Origin: Armatimonadota bacterium
GTDB lineage: Bacteria; Armatimonadota; DTGP01; JAKQQT01
Length of the DNA stretch: 52,872 nucleotides
Assembly: GCA_036504095.1 (NCBI GenBank)
Contig: DASXVS010000010.1
Coordinates: 1 to 52,872, forward strand
Direction of reading: 5' to 3'
In this document: one piece after another, positions 16,442 to 25,100 of the stretch
Layout: each line of letters opens with the position of its first letter
How positions within the stretch are numbered: the stretch's first letter is position 1
Program-made: the position numbers and the translations under genes
Notes under the pieces: model-generated
The model's database searches: none
Told to the model about the DNA's origin: nothing
The model's input: only the letters and a program-made list of their open reading frames with translations

Positions 16442-16455
16442 CCGCTGATTAGCGG
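16442..16455 (-). promoter_or_regulatory. Candidate Xre autoregulatory operator
   Basis: The palindrome CCGCTGATTAGCGG (five-base arms, four-base centre) lies upstream of the xre ATG at 16420. Read on the coding strand it contains CGCTAATC, the same eight bases found in the palindrome before sbcD. Confidence 0.5.
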
Positions 16456-17004
16456 TTAAGACGCATTCGTCACGGTGAGTGTAGTTCCTCCGTTCCCGAT
16501 GCGCCAAGTAGTGCACGCGATGGGTCATCAAAGCTGCGCCTAGACAGCCCGCCAGCCATGCCGAATTCGCTGCGGCGGTTTGCACCCACGTAATCTACCT
16601 CGCCCCACTGGTCGAAGGTTCGTCGTTGGTGCTCGACGAATGGGTCACACCGCCTGGCCACCGAACGACCGAGGCGCCATCTTTCGCCGAGCATTTCTCT
16701 AAGCCCCGGCGACAGTCTCCAAGCGTCGATCGCCAGGTTTGTCACGAGGCGCTAGGCCGGCCCCGAGGGTGACTATTGGCCGCAAACGCCTGGGATTCCA
16801 CGTGAAAAATCTACAGTCCCGCACAGTTCAAGCCATGAACACGGGGACGAATGAGTGTTTCTAGATGTGGCTTCGGAGTTAACCTTCATAGCACCGCACG
16901 ATTCTCTCCGTACCCACCTTTCTACGTGAAGCGTCGTCAAATTCAAGCATCTGTATCTCGGTCCGTGCGTGGTCCTAAGTTGCGTCCCCACATATTCACA
17001 CCAG
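16456..17004. other. Gap between xre and cas3 without a confident gene
   Basis: This stretch separates the divergent xre and cas3 units. A minus-strand frame at 16470-16745 (91 codons, GTG start, containing WRLSPGLREMLGERW and FDQWGEVDYVGAN) has plausible codon use but no ribosome site and no recognised domain. I give it about one chance in four of being a gene or a remnant. Nothing else supportable is seen. Confidence 0.3.
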
Positions 17005-17046
17005 GCATGGACATAGTGCTGTCCATGCGCTACCCATACCATGGGT
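17005..17046 (+). promoter_or_regulatory. Two palindromes in front of cas3
   Basis: GCATGGACA at 17005-17013 is repeated inverted at 17020-17028 around TAGTGC. A second perfect palindrome, ACCCAT-ACC-ATGGGT, occupies 17032-17046. They end 18 bases before the preferred cas3 start at 17065. The arrangement suits operator sites for a regulator of the cas operon, though no regulator gene is adjacent apart from the xre unit. Confidence 0.4.
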
Positions 17047-17064
17047 TCAGTGAGGAACACCACG

Positions 17065-19461
17065 ATGCCGAAACCACGCTTTGCAGCCCACACACCAAAC
17101 GACGACGGCCGATGGCAAACGCTCGAAGACCACCTGCGTGAAGTATCTGAGCTGTGTCGCAAGTTCGGGGAACCGTTAGGTTTCGGGGAAACCGCTGCAT
17201 GGATGGGGCGCCTACACGACATTGGCAAGGCTAGTGACGGTTTTCAAGATTACCTCACTCGGTGTGATGCCGCAATGCATGGAGGGCCACCTCCGCCGCC
17301 GCACGGGCCCGATCACTCGACTGCCGGAGCACAACGCATTTGGAGTGAGCGCGGTGATTCGCCCTTCAGGCACCTTGCCTGCGAGATCATTGCCCTCTGC
17401 ATTGCTTCCCATCACTCCGGATTGGTCGATTCTGTTGCGCCCGATGGAGTAGATATTCTCAGCAAGCGTCTGGCAAAACCAACTGAACCCGCAGGAGACG
17501 GGTTCGACGGCGGCATCCTGGAAAATCTGATCCGCCCACTCGAATCTTCAACAATGGTTGACGAGTTCCGAGAACGGTTGGAACAGGTACTTGACGGGAC
17601 GCAGCCGCAACTCGTCCGTGACTTCAACCTTGGTTTCCTCACCCGCTTCCTGTTCAGCGGGTTGATCGACGCCGATCGTCTGAATTCCGCAGGGCGCAAG
17701 CCCTTGCCAAAACCGCAATGGCCTCATTTGGTTGACGTACTTGAAGCCAACCTTAGGTCTCTCTCTGGTGACCGTCAAATAGACGAGATCCGATCCGGTG
17801 TCTCACTGTCCTGCCTTGAATTCGCAAAGCGGGAGAACGGGATATACCAACTGACCGTACCTACTGGAGGAGGCAAGACCCTTGCGAGCCTTCGATTCGC
17901 GCTCCACCATGCTGACCGGTGCCAAATGGACCGCATTGTCTACGTTGTGCCCTACACGTCGATCATCGACCAGAACGCCCGCGTTGCCCGCTCTGTGTTC
18001 GCGTTTCTCGAAAACCGGGGCGAAACGATAGTTCTTGAGCACCACTCAAATCTAACCCCCGAACGGGAGACTCGCCAGAATAAGCTGCTGTCTGAAAACT
18101 GGGACGCTCCGATCATATTCACAACTGCTGTTCAGTTGCTCGAAGCACTCTTCGCTGGCGGTACAAGGGGAGTACGGCGCCTTCACCAACTGGCCAATTC
18201 CATCATTGTCTTCGACGAGATCCAAACAATTCCGATTCGAACCGTTCACCTCTTTAACAACGCCATCAACTTTCTCGCCAGGCAGTGCGGATCGACAGTC
18301 GTGTTCTGCACGGCGACCCAACCGCTTCTCGACCAGGTTGACGCGACCAAGGGAGCGGCAGGATTAACACCTTCATGCCAAATGGTCCCTGACACAAAGG
18401 GTTTGTTCAAAGCGCTCAAGCGAACAACAATTGAAGACCGATGCAAGGCGGGAGGATGGTCGAGAGCCGAGGTCAAGGAATTGGCTCTTGAGCGGTTGAC
18501 GGAAGCCAGCAGCGTACTGGTGATTGTCAACACCAAGGGCCAGGCAAGGGAACTCTTCCAAGACTTGCAGGATAAGGCAACTCTTGTGTATCACCTCACC
18601 ACGAGCATGTGCGCCGCTCATCGTGAATCCGTGTTCAGCAAGATCAATATCTGCCTGAATCAAAAACGGCGCGTGCCCGTGATATGCGTCAGCACCTCGC
18701 TGATCGAGGCCGGCGTTGACGTGGACTTCGGCAGCGTCATCCGCTATCTGACAGGCCTTGATTCCATCGCTCAAGCCGCCGGACGCTGCAATCGAAACGG
18801 CCTACAGGATACAGGGCAAGTACTTGTCATCAACCCGGCAAACGAAAACCTCGACCGATTACCTGAGGTTAGGATTGCGAGGAATGTTGCCCAGCGTGTA
18901 CTGAGTGAATTCCGCGCCGACCCTGCTCAGTTCGACAACGATCTGCAGAGTCCGGCGGCGATGACTCGCTTCTATCAGTACTACTTCTTCGAGCGAGCAC
19001 ACGAAATGGCTTATCCCGTAACGCTCAGCGAAGCCGGGAGGAAGGACGATCTGCTGTCATTACTGTCAACAAACCGCCTGTCTGTCGAAGCGTACAAACG
19101 ATCGACGAAGACAGCCCCCCAACACCTCCTTCGTCAGTCATTTGGGGCCGCCGGAAGTGCATTCAAAGCCATTGACGCTCCCACTGAAGGCGTGGTCGTG
19201 CCTTACGGCGAACAGGGCAGGAGCATCATCGCGGAATTGCTCGCGGCCTCTCGAATGGAAGAGAGACGCCTCTTGCTGAAGCGAGCGCAACGGTATTCCG
19301 TGAATCTGTATCCACACGAGATCCAGGAGTTGACACGGCGGGATGCGCTCAGAGAGTTTTGGGAAGGAAGCGGTATTCAATACCTTGACGAACGCTACTA
19401 CAGCGATGAATTCGGCGTGAGCCTGGAACCGGTTTCAGATCTCTCGCCGCTCATCGTGTAA
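17065..19461 (+). CDS. cas3: CRISPR-associated helicase-nuclease Cas3 (type I-C)
   Basis: About 798 residues. It contains the HD nuclease domain first (GRLHDIGKASDGFQDYL, His51-Asp52), then an SF2 helicase with Walker A VPTGGGKTLASLRF near 268, the DEIQ box near 384, VVFCTATQP (motif III) and, at the end, SLIEAGVDVDFGSVIRY and QAAGRCNRNG (motifs V-VI). Cas3 is recruited by Cascade to nick and unwind target DNA. I prefer the ATG at 17065 (GAGGAA upstream) to the in-frame ATG at 17041, which lies inside a palindrome. It leads a seven-gene operon. Confidence 0.95.
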   Translation: MPKPRFAAHTPNDDGRWQTLEDHLREVSELCRKFGEPLGFGETAAWMGRLHDIGKASDGFQDYLTRCDAAMHGGPPPPPHGPDHSTAGAQRIWSERGDSPFRHLACEIIALCIASHHSGLVDSVAPDGVDILSKRLAKPTEPAGDGFDGGILENLIRPLESSTMVDEFRERLEQVLDGTQPQLVRDFNLGFLTRFLFSGLIDADRLNSAGRKPLPKPQWPHLVDVLEANLRSLSGDRQIDEIRSGVSLSCLEFAKRENGIYQLTVPTGGGKTLASLRFALHHADRCQMDRIVYVVPYTSIIDQNARVARSVFAFLENRGETIVLEHHSNLTPERETRQNKLLSENWDAPIIFTTAVQLLEALFAGGTRGVRRLHQLANSIIVFDEIQTIPIRTVHLFNNAINFLARQCGSTVVFCTATQPLLDQVDATKGAAGLTPSCQMVPDTKGLFKALKRTTIEDRCKAGGWSRAEVKELALERLTEASSVLVIVNTKGQARELFQDLQDKATLVYHLTTSMCAAHRESVFSKINICLNQKRRVPVICVSTSLIEAGVDVDFGSVIRYLTGLDSIAQAAGRCNRNGLQDTGQVLVINPANENLDRLPEVRIARNVAQRVLSEFRADPAQFDNDLQSPAAMTRFYQYYFFERAHEMAYPVTLSEAGRKDDLLSLLSTNRLSVEAYKRSTKTAPQHLLRQSFGAAGSAFKAIDAPTEGVVVPYGEQGRSIIAELLAASRMEERRLLLKRAQRYSVNLYPHEIQELTRRDALREFWEGSGIQYLDERYYSDEFGVSLEPVSDLSPLIV

Positions 19462-19471
19462 GGAGGAGAGT

Positions 19472-20164
19472 ATGAAGGATGCCATCGAATTCAAGGTTTC
19501 GGCGCGATTTGCGTTGTTCACCGATCCAATTACCAAGATCGGCGGGGAGAAGAGTACGTATCACCTCCCAACTTATGAGGCGCTGAAAGGGATTGCGAAG
19601 TCGGTCTACTGGAAACCAACCTTCGTGTGGGTCATCGACAGGGTGCGTGTTGTGCGGCGCATCCGCACGCAATCGAAAAGCATGAAACCCCTGGAATACG
19701 GCGGCGGAAACACCTTAGCGATCTATACCTATCTGGCCGATGTCGAGTATCAGGTGGCGGCGCATTTCAAGTGGAACCCGTTCCGAGAGGACCTGCAAGA
19801 GGATCGCGACACGGACAAACACTGGCATGTCGCGCAGAGGATGGTGGAAAAGGGCGGCCGGCAAGATGTCTTTCTGGGCGCACGTGAGTGCCAGGGATAT
19901 GTCGAACCATGTGTTTTCGGGGAAGGGACCGGCCATTACGATGACGCTGGCGAACTCGCCTACGGTCTGATGTTCCACGGCTTCGACTACCCCGACGAGA
20001 CTGGCACTAACGAACTCCACAGCCGATTCTGGAAGCCGGTAATGACAGACGGAATAGTAACATTCCCGCGCCCCGAAGACTGCACAGTGCGGAGATTTGT
20101 GCGGGAAATGATACCAAACCCGCCAAGTTCCGTCGGTCTTCAAGAGGAGGGATTGCTGAAATGA
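19472..20164 (+). CDS. cas5c: Cas5c (Cas5d) crRNA-processing nuclease
   Basis: A 230-residue RAMP protein of subtype I-C. In this subtype Cas5 replaces Cas6 as the endoribonuclease that cuts the precursor crRNA. Residues Tyr46, Lys116 and His117 (in KSVYW and TDKHWH) fall exactly where the catalytic triad is reported in the Bacillus halodurans enzyme. The glycine-rich C-terminal RAMP element is represented by YVEPCVFGEGTG. A strong AGGAGGAG ribosome site precedes the ATG, 10 bases after cas3. Confidence 0.95.
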   Translation: MKDAIEFKVSARFALFTDPITKIGGEKSTYHLPTYEALKGIAKSVYWKPTFVWVIDRVRVVRRIRTQSKSMKPLEYGGGNTLAIYTYLADVEYQVAAHFKWNPFREDLQEDRDTDKHWHVAQRMVEKGGRQDVFLGARECQGYVEPCVFGEGTGHYDDAGELAYGLMFHGFDYPDETGTNELHSRFWKPVMTDGIVTFPRPEDCTVRRFVREMIPNPPSSVGLQEEGLLK

Positions 20165-22068
20165 GCTGGCTGGATAACCTGTGCAGGACTTACGAGAACA
20201 ACAGCGAGCACGTTGGAGACCGAAACGATGACATACCTCTGCTGCCGCTATTCCACAGCCTCCAAAACGCGCAGGTCGATGTGGTGCTCGATGGGGATGG
20301 CAATTTCCTGCGGGCAGCCGTCGTCTCCAAGGATGACGCGCGGACGATCATCCCTGCGACGGAGGAATCCGCAGGCAGGTCTGGAGGCAAAATCGCCCCG
20401 CATGCTCTTTGTGACACGCTGCAATATGTCGCCGGTGACTATCTGCGCTGGGGCGGCAACCCAAGGAAGGAGAAGAATGAGTCGGGGTTTGAGGATTATA
20501 TCGCTGGGCTTGATGGCTGGGTTACCTGGTCCCGCGATCAACAACTTCGTTCGGTCTTGACCTACCTGCGAAAAGGCCTGTTGATCTCGGACCTCGTGGA
20601 GTTCAAAGTGCTCTGGGCGTCTGGCGAGAAACTGGCTGAGAGAACGAAGGATTCATCGAAGCCCTACCCGATATTCAAGGCCGTCTCCGGTAATAATCAG
20701 GCAACCGCATTTGTGCGGTTCTCGGTTGAAATACCTGGAGACCCGCAGTCTCATCTCTGGCTCTCCCCACGCCTGAGAGATTCCTGGCGGGATTACTACA
20801 GAACCTCGCGAAGCGACTCTTATGGAGTGTGCATGGTGACAGGCAAAACGAGTCGCCTTGCGCACAATCACCCGAAGTTCATTCGGTATCCGGGCGACGG
20901 CGCGAAACTGGTCTCGTCCAACGACAGTGCCGGATTCACCTATCGTGGGAAGTTCACAGACGCTCGTGAAGCGTGCGGCATTGGAGTCGATATCACACAC
21001 AAGGCACACAACGCGCTTCGCTGGCTGATCGCGCGCCAGGGATACCGCGATGGAGACCAAGCCATTGTCGCATGGGCGATCAGCGGCGCCAACGTCCCTG
21101 ACCCTTGCGCTGACACCTTCGCCCTTCTTTTCGGCGGAGATCAAGATCCAATCCCGACAGACTCTGGCTATACGGCCCAGGAAGTGGGACATGCGCTGTC
21201 TACCAGAATTGCCGGCTATTCCGCGACACTAAACAACACTGACAGTGTCTCGGTGATTGGTCTCGATTCGGCCACGCCAGGCCGGATGGCAATTCGCTAC
21301 TATCGGGACCTTACCGCTTCCGAGTTGCTCAGACGCGTGCAGTCATGGCACGAAGAGTGTTCCTGGTTGCAGCGCTTCGGCAAGGACAGGGTGTTTGTCG
21401 GCGCGCCGGCTCCGCGCGACATCGCCGAGGCCGCATTTGGCAGTCGGCTCGACGGCAATCTGCGAAAGGCAACGGTGGAACGGCTCCTTCCCTGCATCGT
21501 TGATGGTGCGCCGATTCCCAGCGACCTTGTCGATTCTTGCGTGAATCGGGCAGCCAACCGGAATGGGATCAAGCCGAACAGCAGCGAATGTTGGGAATGG
21601 GAGAAGTCCCTTGGCATTGCTTGCGCACTTTTCAGATACACGCACAAAGAAAGGGGATATGCGATGGCACTTAATCGAGAGCGAAACTCCAGGGATTACC
21701 TTTACGGCCGTCTGCTGGCCCTGGCCGAACACCTGGAGAGGCGGGCGCTGTCTTACGGCGATGAGAAACGGGCGACCAACGCCGAAAAACTGACGCAACG
21801 ATTTTCGGACCGTCCATATGCAACGTGGCTTCTGTTGGAAACGGCACTGACCCCATACTGCGTGCGTTTGAGCACGAAGAGCCCGGGCTTTCTGTATGGA
21901 GTCAAACGTGAGATGGACTCGGTGATGGACCTCTTCATTACCGACGAATTCACGTGCGACCGTCGCCTGACCGGCGAGTTCCTTCTGGGTTACCACTGCC
22001 AGAGGGCGGACCTGCGCTCGAAGCCAACCAAGGACGATGACGATTCGGACCCGAACGACGATGAATAG
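20161..22068 (+). CDS. cas8c: Cas8c (Csd1) large Cascade subunit
   Basis: A 635-residue large subunit of the I-C effector, which recognises the PAM and starts R-loop formation. Family features include the start SWLDNLCRTYENN, the mid-protein motif CMVTGKTSRLAHNHPKF and the HNALRWLIARQGY segment. In I-C systems an internal start inside cas8c usually makes a small Cas11 subunit from the C-terminal part. In-frame methionines such as MALNRERNSRDY exist near 21664, but I did not establish a ribosome site. The ATG overlaps the cas5 stop by four bases. Confidence 0.93.
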   Translation: MSWLDNLCRTYENNSEHVGDRNDDIPLLPLFHSLQNAQVDVVLDGDGNFLRAAVVSKDDARTIIPATEESAGRSGGKIAPHALCDTLQYVAGDYLRWGGNPRKEKNESGFEDYIAGLDGWVTWSRDQQLRSVLTYLRKGLLISDLVEFKVLWASGEKLAERTKDSSKPYPIFKAVSGNNQATAFVRFSVEIPGDPQSHLWLSPRLRDSWRDYYRTSRSDSYGVCMVTGKTSRLAHNHPKFIRYPGDGAKLVSSNDSAGFTYRGKFTDAREACGIGVDITHKAHNALRWLIARQGYRDGDQAIVAWAISGANVPDPCADTFALLFGGDQDPIPTDSGYTAQEVGHALSTRIAGYSATLNNTDSVSVIGLDSATPGRMAIRYYRDLTASELLRRVQSWHEECSWLQRFGKDRVFVGAPAPRDIAEAAFGSRLDGNLRKATVERLLPCIVDGAPIPSDLVDSCVNRAANRNGIKPNSSECWEWEKSLGIACALFRYTHKERGYAMALNRERNSRDYLYGRLLALAEHLERRALSYGDEKRATNAEKLTQRFSDRPYATWLLLETALTPYCVRLSTKSPGFLYGVKREMDSVMDLFITDEFTCDRRLTGEFLLGYHCQRADLRSKPTKDDDDSDPNDDE

Positions 22069-22100
22069 GCACGGAGAATACCTCAAACAAGGAGAGTGAG

Positions 22101-22991
22101 ATGAGTCTGAGCAACAAGATCGATTTCGCAGTAGTTTTCCGGGTAACCAATGCCAACCCGAACGGCGATCCTCTTAACGGTAACCGCCCTCGTACAACCT
22201 ACGACGGGTTGGGGGAACTATCTGATGTTTGCCTTAAGCGGAAAATCCGAGACCGTCTGATGGACTCAGGCCAGGCCATCTTCGTACAATCGGACGATCG
22301 AAAGACCGACAACCATGTCAGTTTGCGGTCTCGCGCCGATGCCATCCTCAAAGGCGTCAAGACTCGCGAGGAATCCGCCAAAATGGCCTGTAAGACATGG
22401 ATGGACGTTCGTACCTTCGGGCAGCTATTCGCATTTCAGGCATCTGGCAGCAAAAAGGGAAAAGGCCAGGATGCCGAAGGTGCTCCCGACGATAAGTCCG
22501 TTTCCATCGGCATTCGCGGCCCAGTAAGTGTACAGTCGGCGTTTAGTGTGTCGCCTGTTAGCATTACGAGCATTCAGATCACTAAGAGTGTAAGCGGCGA
22601 GGGAGACGGGTCCAAGAGAGGTTCTGACACGATGGGCATGAAGCACCGCGTTGACTGCGGTACCTACGTCTTCTTCGGGAGTATGAATCCCCAACTGGCC
22701 GTAAGAACCGGATTCAGTGATGCAGACGCCGAAGCCATCAAATCGGTATTACCACGACTGTTTGAGAATGACGCATCGTCTGCTCGGCCTGAAGGGAGTA
22801 TGGAAGTGCTGAAAGTGATTTGGTGGAAGCACAACTGCGCGAGCGGACAAGCGTCTTCGGCGAAGGTGCACAGGAGCCTGACTGTCAATGATACCGATGA
22901 TGCGGAGAACCTTCTTGTGTTCGCCACTGGCACCGGGCCTTCAGATAGTATCGACAACTGGCCCAGACCCGAAATCATCGACGGAAAGTGA
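22101..22991 (+). CDS. cas7c: Cas7c (Csd2) Cascade backbone subunit
   Basis: A 296-residue RAMP protein that forms the crRNA-binding filament. The N-terminus KIDFAVVFRVTNANPNGDP followed by LNGNRPRTTYDGLGELSDVC is diagnostic for Csd2. The middle segment SVSIGIRGPVSVQSAFSVSP and the later GSMNPQLAVRTGF are also typical. A strong AAGGAGAG ribosome site lies seven bases before the ATG, 32 bases after cas8c. Confidence 0.95.
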   Translation: MSLSNKIDFAVVFRVTNANPNGDPLNGNRPRTTYDGLGELSDVCLKRKIRDRLMDSGQAIFVQSDDRKTDNHVSLRSRADAILKGVKTREESAKMACKTWMDVRTFGQLFAFQASGSKKGKGQDAEGAPDDKSVSIGIRGPVSVQSAFSVSPVSITSIQITKSVSGEGDGSKRGSDTMGMKHRVDCGTYVFFGSMNPQLAVRTGFSDADAEAIKSVLPRLFENDASSARPEGSMEVLKVIWWKHNCASGQASSAKVHRSLTVNDTDDAENLLVFATGTGPSDSIDNWPRPEIIDGK

Positions 22992-23641
22992 ACGCGAATG
23001 CAATGAGGCATATCGGACGCTTGGACGAAGTCCTCATCTCGGCAATTGAGCACTACTCATACTGCCCGCGACAGTGCGCACTGATCCATGTGGAGCGCGT
23101 TTTCGATGAAAACGTGTTCACTCTCCGCGGTCAGCAGGCGCACGCACGCGTCAGCGAGGCAACAACCACAATGGAGGGCGACGTTCGAATGGAACGCGCC
23201 CTCCCGGTGTGGTCGGAATCCCAGGGGCTCTTCGGCGTCGCCGACCTGGTGGAGTTCCACCCAAACGGCGCCGTGATCCCCGTCGAGTACAAACACGGGC
23301 CGCGCCGCCCCAGCCGCCACGTAGACCTCCAGCTCTGCGCCTATGCGGTGTGTCTAGAGGAGATACTCGGGGTATCCGTCGCCAAGGGCGCCGTTTTTTC
23401 AATCAAGTCCAAACGCAGGCGGGAGGTGACCTTCACGCAGGACCTGCGGGGGCGTATGAACCAAACGGTGGAGGCGATCAGGGCCGTCTTGGCGCAGGGT
23501 TCGATGCCGCCACCGGTCGATGATGCCCGTTGCCCCACATGTTCGCTCGTGGAAGCATGCATCCCCGCCGCGCTCGTTGCCGCCGCGAAACCACGAGATG
23601 TCTTCAGCATTCCCAAAGAGGAGGCGCACGATGCCGCGTGA
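22988..23641 (+). CDS. cas4: Cas4 adaptation nuclease
   Basis: A 217-residue RecB-like nuclease with a 4Fe-4S cluster that trims prespacers and helps select the PAM. Cluster cysteines are at Cys26 and Cys30 (SYCPRQCALIHVE) with the C-terminal group in CPTCSLVEAC. The nuclease motif is seen in ADLVEFHPNGAVIPVEYKHG. The GTG start lies in the cas7 stop (overlap); an ATG at 23003 is an alternative start. The 3' end overlaps cas1 by 11 bases. Confidence 0.94.
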   Translation: MNANAMRHIGRLDEVLISAIEHYSYCPRQCALIHVERVFDENVFTLRGQQAHARVSEATTTMEGDVRMERALPVWSESQGLFGVADLVEFHPNGAVIPVEYKHGPRRPSRHVDLQLCAYAVCLEEILGVSVAKGAVFSIKSKRRREVTFTQDLRGRMNQTVEAIRAVLAQGSMPPPVDDARCPTCSLVEACIPAALVAAAKPRDVFSIPKEEAHDAA

Positions 23642-24671
23642 GCTGCTCAACACACTGTTCGTCACCCAACCGGATTGCTTCGTTCGGCTGGAAGGTGAAA
23701 CCCTGCAAGTCGAGCGCGAGGGAAAGAAGGTGTTGCAGGTCCCCGCCCTTCACCTCGGCGCCGTCGTCCTCTTCGGTCATGCTCAGATGTCGTCGCAGGC
23801 GATGGCCAAATGCGTATCTGAGGGGCGCGAGGTCACCTTCCTTGACTATTCCGGCCGGTTCCGTTGCCGCGTAGTGGGCCCGGAAAGCGGTAATGTGCTG
23901 CTGAGAGCGGCGCAGTATGACGCCTACCGGTCCGAAGAAAAGAGCGTTGCGATTGCCGCCGCCATCGTTGCCGCCAAGATACGCAATGCGCGGCAGACCG
24001 TCATGCGCGGGGCCAGAGACACCAATATCGAGGATATCGCGAACGCGCTGCGAGGAGCGGCGGCAGAGATGGCAGGCGTGGTGCCGCTCCTGAGAGACTG
24101 TCGGACAGTGGACGAGGCACGAGGACTCGAAGGACAGGCCGCGTCCGCGTACTTCGGCGTATTCGGCCTCCTCATCAGCGCGCCGGCGGCCCATTTCTCT
24201 TTCCAGTTCCGCACCCGCCGCCCACCGCGCGACAGGGTGAATGCGTTGCTCTCGTTCCTTTACGCGCTTCTCACATCCGATTGCGTGGCAGCGGCCTCCG
24301 GCGTGGGCCTGGATTCGCAGTTCGGATATCTCCATGCCCTTCGGCCCGGGCGTCCGGCACTGGCCCTCGACCTGATGGAGGAGTTCCGGAGCTGCATTGT
24401 TGATCGGCTCGCGCTTAACCTCATCAACCGCCGCCAATTGAAGGCGGAACATTTCAACGTTCGGGAGGACGCAGGTGGCAGCGTGCTCCTGAATGATGCG
24501 GGGCGCCGCATCGTGCTGGAAGCCTATCAGAGGCGGAAGCAGGAAAACGTCGGGCACCCGTTCCTGAAAACCACGATGCCGCTGGGATTGGTCCCCCACC
24601 TGCAGGCGAGGCTTCTGGCACGCCACCTTCGGGGCGACCTGGCGGCATATCCCCCTTATCTGAGCACATAA
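23631..24671 (+). CDS. cas1c: Cas1 integrase (type I-C)
   Basis: A 346-residue spacer integrase. Metal ligands fit Glu167 (GLEGQAASAYFGVF), His235 (FGYLHALRPGRPALALDL) and Asp247/Glu250. The start at 23631 is preferred to an upstream in-frame ATG at 23520 because it has a GAGGAG ribosome site and begins with the conserved RELLNTLFVTQPDCFVRL. It acts with Cas2 and Cas4. Confidence 0.95.
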   Translation: MPRELLNTLFVTQPDCFVRLEGETLQVEREGKKVLQVPALHLGAVVLFGHAQMSSQAMAKCVSEGREVTFLDYSGRFRCRVVGPESGNVLLRAAQYDAYRSEEKSVAIAAAIVAAKIRNARQTVMRGARDTNIEDIANALRGAAAEMAGVVPLLRDCRTVDEARGLEGQAASAYFGVFGLLISAPAAHFSFQFRTRRPPRDRVNALLSFLYALLTSDCVAAASGVGLDSQFGYLHALRPGRPALALDLMEEFRSCIVDRLALNLINRRQLKAEHFNVREDAGGSVLLNDAGRRIVLEAYQRRKQENVGHPFLKTTMPLGLVPHLQARLLARHLRGDLAAYPPYLST

Positions 24672-24680
24672 AGGCACACG

Positions 24681-24971
24681 ATGGACATCCTGATCTCGTA
24701 TGACGTCAACTCGCTCACAAAGGAGGGTCGGAGCCGGTTGCGACGCGTTGCCAAGGCGTGCAAGAACTTCGGGCAACGGGTTCAATTTTCGGTCTTCGAG
24801 TGCAGTGTGACGGATACCCAAATGGAGAAGCTGCGTCAAAAAGCGCTGAGCATCATGGACGAGAAGGAAGACAACCTTCGGATCTACTACCTCAAGGGCC
24901 CCCGCAAGGATTACCTGGAAGCGCACGGTCGGGACATGTACATCGACTTCCACGATCCGCTGGTGGTATAG
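24681..24971 (+). CDS. cas2: Cas2 adaptation protein
   Basis: A 96-residue ferredoxin-like protein that forms the core of the Cas1-Cas2 integrase. The N-terminal strand DILISYDVN carries the conserved Asp8, followed by RRVAKACKNFGQRVQFSVFE and the late strand DNLRIYYLKG. It begins ten bases after cas1, and the array starts 129 bases after its stop. Confidence 0.95.
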   Translation: MDILISYDVNSLTKEGRSRLRRVAKACKNFGQRVQFSVFECSVTDTQMEKLRQKALSIMDEKEDNLRIYYLKGPRKDYLEAHGRDMYIDFHDPLVV

Positions 24972-25100
24972 CGCGAAACGGAAGTGATTCAAGCATGAGC
25001 GCGGCATTCGCGGCGGAGCCGACGCTCAACAGAGGAGGTTTGTCGATGGAGACGTGGGAAGTCGGGTTGGCCAGCCCAGATTTCCACGCGTAAAATGGCC
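24972..25100 (+). promoter_or_regulatory. CRISPR leader
   Basis: The 129 bases between cas2 and the first repeat are the leader by position: repeats at this end are identical, and the degenerate repeat lies at the far end. It includes GAGGAGGTTTGTCGATGG and ends TAAAATGGCC. I see no clear promoter hexamers. A TAAAAT near the array start could be a -10 box. Confidence 0.65.

Noticed and set aside
16773-17228. 151-codon minus-strand frame upstream of and into cas3
   Set aside because: It overlaps the cas3 start and promoter palindromes and has no recognisable domain.
23520-23630. Upstream start for cas1
   Set aside because: It would add 37 residues overlapping the cas4 C-terminus; the ATG at 23631 has the ribosome site and the conserved N-terminus.
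23604-25007. 467-codon minus-strand frame opposite cas1 and cas2
   Set aside because: It is antisense to two well-recognised cas genes and carries no motif.
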